NCBI GenBank assembly: GCA_964020155.1
Contig: OZ026568.1
Span: 1,194,159-1,258,158 of the forward strand
Origin: Chondrilla cf. caribensis
Taxonomy: Eukaryota > Porifera > Demospongiae > Chondrillida > Chondrillidae
Direction of reading: 5' to 3'
DNA length: 64,000 nucleotides
Shown here: one piece after another, positions 58,093 through 64,000 of the stretch
How the letters are laid out: each line of letters starts with the position of its first letter
Position numbering within the stretch: the stretch's first letter is position 1
Notes under the pieces: model-generated
Told to the model about the DNA's origin: nothing
Seen by the model: the letters and a program-made list of their open reading frames with translations, nothing else
The model's database searches: none
Translations under genes and position numbers: made by a program

Positions 58093-60897
58093 TTAGACTG
58101 AGAATATTCATACATCAATCACATCCAAGCAGGGGAGACAAGATGACTTACACATGTATGTACACATGTACACACCTCAGTAGACACAAACAGTTTCCAC
58201 AGTACACATTGCACACCCAATACCTCAGGAAAACAAGCCCATACGTATGCACAGACTGACAAGGAGTAATGAAAATTCACATTCAGTATACGTACACATT
58301 GTGTTCACATTCAATTTCATATGACTGTATGTACTCACAGTATAGGCACACGTAGTTCAATATTCAGAAGCAATTACCAATAGAAACATTCTCGTACAAC
58401 AAACTCCTGTGCACATACAGTGTAGCATGTACAGTACAGAGTTTACTGAGGAGACAGAACAGAAGAAAACAGATTGGAGCACAGCAATCCCTGACTAATG
58501 GGAATAAAGTGGTCCCATGATCCCAGACAAGTGGGAACGGGTGATCCTGTATTCGCTGACAGGTGGGAACAGGTGATCCTGTATTCGCTGACAGGTGGGA
58601 ACATAATAATCCAGTCATGTACGTACATAAATATAAATAGAGAAGACACGTCAAATTTAAGGAAAGAGCCGTCTTTGCTGGCCTATATCAACACTTTGTA
58701 CGGTGCTCTCCAAACAGGGAAGACAATCACATGTGAAACGATACAGTAGATTTATCACTTTCAATAACAAGTCAAAATGTAGTCATACATACATACGTAC
58801 ATACGTACATAGGCAAGTTCATATGTACGTACGTACGTATGTGTACATATGTAGAGAGGTATGATACAGGGTAGGTGGATACTGTTCATGTGCGTGCATT
58901 TACACACACAACACTATGCGAGTATACATGAGTCAGCATGTTGCTTTGTCAACTCCCCACATAGGCATGCAACTTGACATAAACAACCCTGCCCATATCT
59001 GCACATATGTACGTATGTACCCGGCTACTGATGCATTCACACACATCTACTGTGATGCATTCACACACATAGTAATATCCCCCAGTCATAATTTACATAT
59101 GTACGTACATACGTATGTACTTATATACGTTATGTACATATGTAGGTTTTAATACAGTTCAACTTGCTTGGTAAGAACTTTAAAGGGCACATTAAATCTG
59201 TACTTCTTATCAAAGGTACGTATGTACCTACGTACTATCATCACCACTGACAACACAGTTACACACGACCCCTGTTCACTATGGGTTACCACCATTGGCG
59301 ATGTACAGTACACATGTACCCAGCACACTGCCATCAATGAGGTGTGTAGTGAGGTCAACCTCTTCAAATGTTAGCAGATTGTTTCCGACTAGGCCCGATA
59401 GTGATTGGAAACACTACACTAATTTGTAAGAGAGATTGTAACTCAATCAATGGGATCAGCTGATTGGCCCCCAGTGTGGTTACTAAAACTGTAGACAACA
59501 CCTCTCTCCACCCAGTCCTTATATACACACTATTGTAATTGTGTAATCAGCTGTGAAGCATAGTGAAAACAGAGCTTCGAGACCAGCTAGGGACAACCAT
59601 ACTGGAATACGTAGGTACGTAGCTGAAAGATGGAATTCAGGAAGGTTAGAGTTACAAAGACAGTTGGATGCTTTACCGCCAACAGCTCTCACTGAAGATG
59701 ACTTCTCACTGTGAGAGACTATCCAGTATACACACCTGCTCATTAACAATCAGCAAAAATATGCATGTGACACTCAGTTACACTTACTTTTCAAGTAGAA
59801 ACACACCTCTATGGTTGAAAAATATGACATGTACTGTGTGTATGGACATTATTATGCCTGTGGTAATGGTATGTGAACGTATATTGAGTGATACACACTC
59901 CAAAGCCTGTCACATTGAGCGATCAATAAACCTCTCCACAAAATGGAACATCAACTTCAAAGTAGTGTCTACCGAGCACTGAAATGAGGACAATTTCCTA
60001 TTAGAACTCCTTTTCCTATTCACATACTGTATGTAGGCACGTACATACATACAGTTGTGTTTGGATAAGTAAGCTGCTGATAAACAGACTTCTACCCATC
60101 AGATCCAGTACACAGTTGCAACTAGTAGGTATTCATTAGTCATGTCAGCTTGGATGAACTCCATTACGGTGTTCAATGTACACACATACACACAAACAAG
60201 AGGAGCATCGCACACAGGTATGCATTGGTGAACAGCTTTCAATGGAATGAAAGTGGATAGGATCCAAGTTATACAGATCACATAATATGTACGTATGTAC
60301 ATACACACAACACATTCATACATATGTACAATCACACGTACACACAACACATATGTACATACATTCACACATACACACATACTGACTAAACACCTATAAC
60401 TTTCCATTTTCAACATTGTGGCCGTGTCAATATTCACAAATACACATAAGGTGCATTCAATGGCAACAGTGAGTGTACCATGTGTGGCGTGCATCAAACA
60501 GACAAAGTAAGTCCAAGTTTCAGGATCTACAGTCACACCAAAATCACACTAGAATCCCTATGGTTACACCGGGAAAACGTCAATACGAATTATACGTAAG
60601 TATGCAATGTATACAGTCGAGCCTCTCTATTACGGACACCTCGGGATCTTAGCTTTATGCTTCTCAATACGTCTCATAACTGAAATTCGGGGCTCGTTCG
60701 ATACACTACAGAGCTACGCTGGGACACAAAGAAGATCCACGTATCACAGGTTATACCGTCTTCGCACATACGAGCGACGCACAAATAGGAAATCTTCCGT
60801 AGCCCTTCGTCCCAACCCCAGACTCACCGTCGTTAGCTGCTTCAAGAAACTGTGCCGCCTGCAGCAGAGCATCAACACTGTTCGTGTCGTTGGCCAT
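53460..60897 (-). CDS. MXD/MAD-family bHLH-zipper transcriptional repressor
   Basis: Four minus-strand exons join in phase: 60897-60828, 56111-56063, 55109-54971, 53855-53460 (217 aa; MXD proteins are about 206-228 aa). Residues 5-20 (TNSVDALLQAAQFLEAA) form the amphipathic SIN3-interaction helix. Residues about 29-40 (KKGRFKRPPSYCR) lead to the basic region and helix 1 (STHNILEKNRRAQLRDCLEI). Helix 2 is TLSLLQSARRYI, followed by a zipper (ILKRQKEEQDLCKQQLLKQN). The C-terminus is acidic and Ser-rich, as in MXD and MNT. Known role: pair with MAX at E-boxes and recruit SIN3-HDAC to oppose MYC. Introns 1 (4.7 kb) and 2 hold minisatellites. The gene follows spartin head-to-tail on the same strand. 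Confidence 0.9.
53940..54112. repeat. CA-rich array with CGAGTGCACAGGTA units
   Basis: Short higher-order units of (CA)n plus gtgcacaggtac, then pure CA, in MXD intron 3. Confidence 0.9.
54768..54824. repeat. (CA)n microsatellite
   Basis: About 28 CA units in MXD intron 3. Confidence 0.92.
55310..55752. repeat. ~30-bp minisatellite in MXD intron 2
   Basis: About 15 units of ccatcccccaccaactgcat followed by gtcaatcccac or a shorter agtcaacccc variant. It gives long Pro-rich open frames on the + strand, which are not genes. Confidence 0.95.
56140..56680. repeat. 33-bp minisatellite in MXD intron 1
   Basis: About 16 units of agagctggtacatggttgac followed by acacagccact, some with a two-base-longer tattacatgg variant and some lacking the acacag part. 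It starts about 30 bp upstream (on the gene strand) of the small exon 56063-56111. Both strands show open frames by repetition. Confidence 0.95.
56681..60827. other. Remainder of MXD intron 1
   Basis: No exon supported. Contains (CA)n runs (57424-57459, 58028-58089), a 31-bp repeat present about 2.5 times (58.52-58.61 kb) and many tacgtacgtac runs. Short ORFs (57414-57737, 60099-60536 and others) show no protein family features. Confidence 0.5.
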
Positions 60898-61564
60898 AAC
60901 CGGTGTCTAAAAGGGCGGGAAAACACTCGAACATGAAAACATAGAATTCGTACATCCAAATGGCATATTTATCGAGAAAGAAACGTCCCGAGGGTACTTG
61001 TGAAGTAAAAAAGCCGTTTGTAAAGGAAAAAACTGGCTTAGAGGGTGACTATTACAAGGGCGGGGAAACGGTGACGGAACGATGAAAAATTTCCCGGCAA
61101 AAAGCCTCCGAATAAAGACACAAACATTCATACCGCACTAAAATCGAAGTAGCAATATATCAGAACACAATGGAAAGGATAAACTTACTCGACTGGACAA
61201 TCCGCCAAGTTAAAAATTCCCAGAACACACTAGGGTGCCTGTAAGTGTAGTTACAAACTAGCGCTCATTGAGTGAGGTGAACCAAACGCGATAAAAAGGT
61301 CTTCAAAGGTTATTCAGACGTGCTCCGGGTTCACAATTCATCGAAGAAGAAGGCTCAGAGAAGGTAAACAAATTTCGTTTCTCCACGTGGTTACCGCTAG
61401 AACTTCAATGCGACTTCACGTGATTGATGACCTCGGCAGTCTGATGCAATAGGTCTCGCGATCCCATTCCCATTTCAAGTTTATCTGCAATTAAAATGGC
61501 CGCTGAAAAACTGAGGCGGGCGACCGGCGCGCTCACTGAAACCTACATGGTTACATTAGTCGAG
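60898..61564. promoter_or_regulatory. MXD upstream region
   Basis: Relatively CG-containing DNA upstream of the MXD start. At 61495 an aaaatggccgctgaaa segment resembles a YY1-type site and also opens a 24-codon frame. No gene is supported here. Confidence 0.35.
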
Positions 61565-62983
61565 TTACGTAATTGAGGTGCTTCCGGATAGGGAAAGAAT
61601 TCGTATTCCAGACATGCATGAGCATATCAATGGAATCTGAAATATAGTAGAGTTCTTATACTTGGTTCTCGAGCTCCCTGTAATTTGTATTGCATGTATG
61701 AGGTTGGCATGTGTATGTCTGCACATTGTGCACCAGGACTGTGTGTCTCCATGCAAAACCACTGAATGAGTTTTTCTACCTGTTTTATGCAGTATATCAT
61801 CCTTAACATGTATACTGTATGTACAGTTGAGAGTCTGGGATATGTGCATGCCATTATGTAATTTTGTTGAGAGCAAATTGTGTAAATGTATTATAATTAC
61901 AGATGTCTGTAGATATGTGAGACGTGACGAATAATGGATGAATTATAATTGTTCACATATTCTTCGTTGATTTGCTTTCTACCTGCAAATCACTTGATGA
62001 GATTGAACTTAATGCTGAAAGGCTCTGAGTGAGATTTTGCAAGAATACATTCTACACAAAGATACAAAAGACATTGTAACTGACGTACATGCAGATATCT
62101 GCACACATGTATGAGTGCAAGCCTACAAATTAAATACTGTATATGGAGTATTTGATTTGTATCAAATGGATCATGCTGTTATTCGTCATTTGCCCTAACT
62201 AAATTCAACTCACCATCATTATAGCTGCCATTGTTGGGTAGCCTACACAAGAGGTCATCCTTCTGGAAGCAATCCAAACTTTGGGATGCAAATAGCAATG
62301 ATGCGGAAGTGGCTAGGAGACGTGCCCCAGGCCCTACCAAGACAAATATGCATAGAGGATGTGTAATTGATCGTGGTATATGATTTCACAAGAAACTATA
62401 TAACACTGGGAACGGGTTACCTTTGGGATAGTCTGGCTCTTTAGTGTCACAAGTTTCACTGCTGAAATTGATAGCTTCAAGGAGATCTGATGGCAGTAGA
62501 CTGCAGACATCTGCAGAACGCAATTTCAAATGCATCCATAAGAAATTTACTAAAGTTGTATACTTGCATATATATTATCTCTACCAGCTAGCATATATCG
62601 TTACATGTATGAATATGTGTCACTATATACAAGGTATACAAGGAATATGAATCATATTATAACCTGTGATGTCTTCTTCCTCTGCTTGGAACAACTTCAT
62701 CAATTTACTTTCTGTCTGGGGACTGTTCCTTTCCAAGCAAGAAACGTCTATATTATAACAAGATACTAATTAGCTACACATAAATACACACGATTATGTC
62801 CATAGGTGTTGAATGATTTAAAAGCATCCCAAAGGGACATTACACAGCCTCATAAACATTAGTAAAGGAGGAATTTTAGTACAAAGATGACAGGATTGTG
62901 TCCGTACCACAGTGGAACGACGACTGCCAAAAGAAATCAGCGGAAGAATTAGGGAGTTCTTCAAAGGGTACCGATAGGACCAT
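61565..62983 (-). CDS. Small unidentified gene
   Basis: Minus-strand exons 62983-62908, 62747-62664, 62510-62421 and 62333-62214 join in phase with good GT/AG borders. They encode MVLSVPFEELPNSSADFFWQ and then an acidic helix (KLMKLFQAEEEDIT), LLPSDLLEAINFSS and ARLLATSASLLFASQ. A possible last exon 61779-61565 keeps the frame and would give 194 aa ending in a Cys-rich part (WCTMCRHTHAN, IPLICSCMSG), but its acceptor has a poor pyrimidine tract. I do not recognise the family; there is no signal peptide or membrane segment. The first four exons are well supported; the last is tentative. The start is 615 bp from the divergent gene at 63599. Confidence 0.55.
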
Positions 62984-63598
62984 GGCGACTTTTATAGTAG
63001 TAATTGAAGGTTATAATGGAAGATAAATACTCAACTACGCGCTGGCTTTTATCTTGACAAGGCTTTTCTGAAGTAATTGGAGACACTGAAGTTGACCAAT
63101 GTATTCATAAAATACACGGACCAATCCCATTTGGCTGTTTAGGGTTCCTTCCCGCGTAATGATTTATTTAAAAATCCGATTGGTTGAAATAGGAGCACGT
63201 GAGATTTCCATTTTAAATATAATGCATGCTTCCTCGTTTGAAATCAAATTGAATTTGTTGTATGGTACATTCAATCTACTCTATGCACATCTTCTAATGT
63301 TCATACTGAATAATTAGATCCTATATTGTCATTTATCCTACTAGATGATTTCTACTTATTTAGGCCAAATATATTAAATTGTTTCCATCAATTTTGTATC
63401 AAGATACTCAATAAATAACACGAACGAATTATAATAAATTATGCTTAGATATCTCCATGCTCACGCAAGCATTCATAGTCTCCTACTGAATTGAACGCCT
63501 TTGCAGAAATTTACCTCGTATGTAGCGCTTATGGTATATTGCTGTTCTGGTAATCATATTCATGGGCTGTGATACCTGGTCATGCGCTAATACGAGCA
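62984..63598. promoter_or_regulatory. Intergenic region between divergent genes
   Basis: 615 bp between two divergent start codons, AT-rich. No TATA box or other element can be assigned with confidence. Confidence 0.3.
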
Positions 63599-64000
63599 AT
63601 GGCCCTGCGTTACCTGCTCTTCGCCCTCCTTCTCGTGCTGAGTGACTGCAAACAGAAAGATGTTTCTGTTAAAGTGAGCAAAAAGAATGGAAGCTTTCAA
63701 GTGCTGGTTCGAAAGGAACTGTGGTTTAACAGTGGTCCGTTCATCGTCAGGAACAATTCAAGATCTTTCTCGACTGAAGACGGATCTCTAAAGCTCGTAT
63801 ACCACGATGAAAGTATCGGAGGAGATATTCTGGGGTCTTACACAGCTCACCAGGTGGGATGGACCACAACTGATGGAGCAGTTGACCTAATAACGTCTGT
63901 CAACGTATATGAAAACGAACCAGCAATCAGTTTCACCATATCGTTTCCAGGCGGTTTGAACAAATCTGCTACGGGCAGTACCTATGACATCATATCTAGT
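63599..64000 (+). CDS. Secreted protein, 5' part only; possibly glycoside-hydrolase-like
   Basis: ATG at 63599 opens a frame that stays open to the window end (134 codons). The first ~17 residues (MALRYLLFALLLVLSDC) look like a signal peptide, followed by a beta-rich region with GGDILGSYTAHQVGWTT and NVYENEPAISFTISFPGG. The pattern 'gets to W, then strand VYENEPAIxF' recalls the N-terminal beta-sandwich of secreted alpha-galactosidase-like proteins of invertebrates, but I cannot confirm it. Several N-glycosylation sequons (NGS, NNS, NKS) fit an extracellular protein. No splice donor was evident before the end. Confidence 0.6.
   Translation, partial: MALRYLLFALLLVLSDCKQKDVSVKVSKKNGSFQVLVRKELWFNSGPFIVRNNSRSFSTEDGSLKLVYHDESIGGDILGSYTAHQVGWTTTDGAVDLITSVNVYENEPAISFTISFPGGLNKSATGSTYDIISS

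Noticed and set aside
60610..60660. Possible MITE end (cgagcctctctattacggac)
   Set aside because: Only one end seen; no matching inverted partner found within a few hundred bases.

Overview
The window reads as genomic DNA from an animal, most likely a sponge (Porifera, probably a demosponge). Genes are interrupted by many GT-AG introns, and intergenic DNA is full of (CA)n/(GT)n arrays and minisatellites. The gene families are metazoan: spartin, a MAD/MXD bHLH-zipper protein, macro-domain PARPs, and CARD/Death-domain proteins. Two genes carry a helical-plus-ferredoxin-like module that I recall from sponge death-fold and NLR-like proteins. The species cannot be named from sequence alone. All exon models below were built by hand from splice consensus and reading-frame phase.

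Left part (1-45.8 kb): a PARP/death-fold cluster on the + strand. After PARP terminal-exon relics (1-2.55 kb) comes gene A (5150-15345, 9 exons, 2008 aa), a PARP14-like protein: RRM-like repeats, KH-like repeats, three macro domains, WWE and an ADP-ribosyltransferase domain with an H-Y-I triad. Gene B (19129-34014, 14 exons, 2649 aa) has the same C-terminal layout, but its N-terminus carries two copies of the helical/ferredoxin-like module and a coiled coil, and its transferase triad reads H-N-V, so it is probably a pseudoenzyme. Gene C (40193 to at least 45181) encodes CARD, Death domain and the start of the same module, then runs into a 200-N gap. Just past the gap lies a frameshifted PARP terminal exon. 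Around these genes are repeated copies of the PARP last exon, of a ~1.8 kb non-coding block, and of the 3' end of the spartin gene. Together they show a history of inverted and dispersed segmental duplication.

Right part (46-64 kb): ordinary cellular genes, mostly on the - strand. Spartin (46159-52465, 16 exons, 614 aa) has an intact MIT domain, plant-related senescence-type C-terminus and a 36-bp coding minisatellite. The MXD-like repressor (53460-60897, 4 exons, 217 aa) has a SIN3-interaction helix, bHLH and zipper. A small unidentified gene lies at 62983 down to about 61565. A secreted-protein gene starts at 63599 (+) and leaves the window.

Functional reading (inference): genes A and B look like an active/inactive pair of macro-domain PARPs, comparable in logic to PARP14/PARP9 in vertebrates. 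Gene C offers CARD and Death adaptors and shares a module with gene B. The locus may therefore be an innate-immune ADP-ribosylation cluster. No tRNA, rRNA or CRISPR array was seen.
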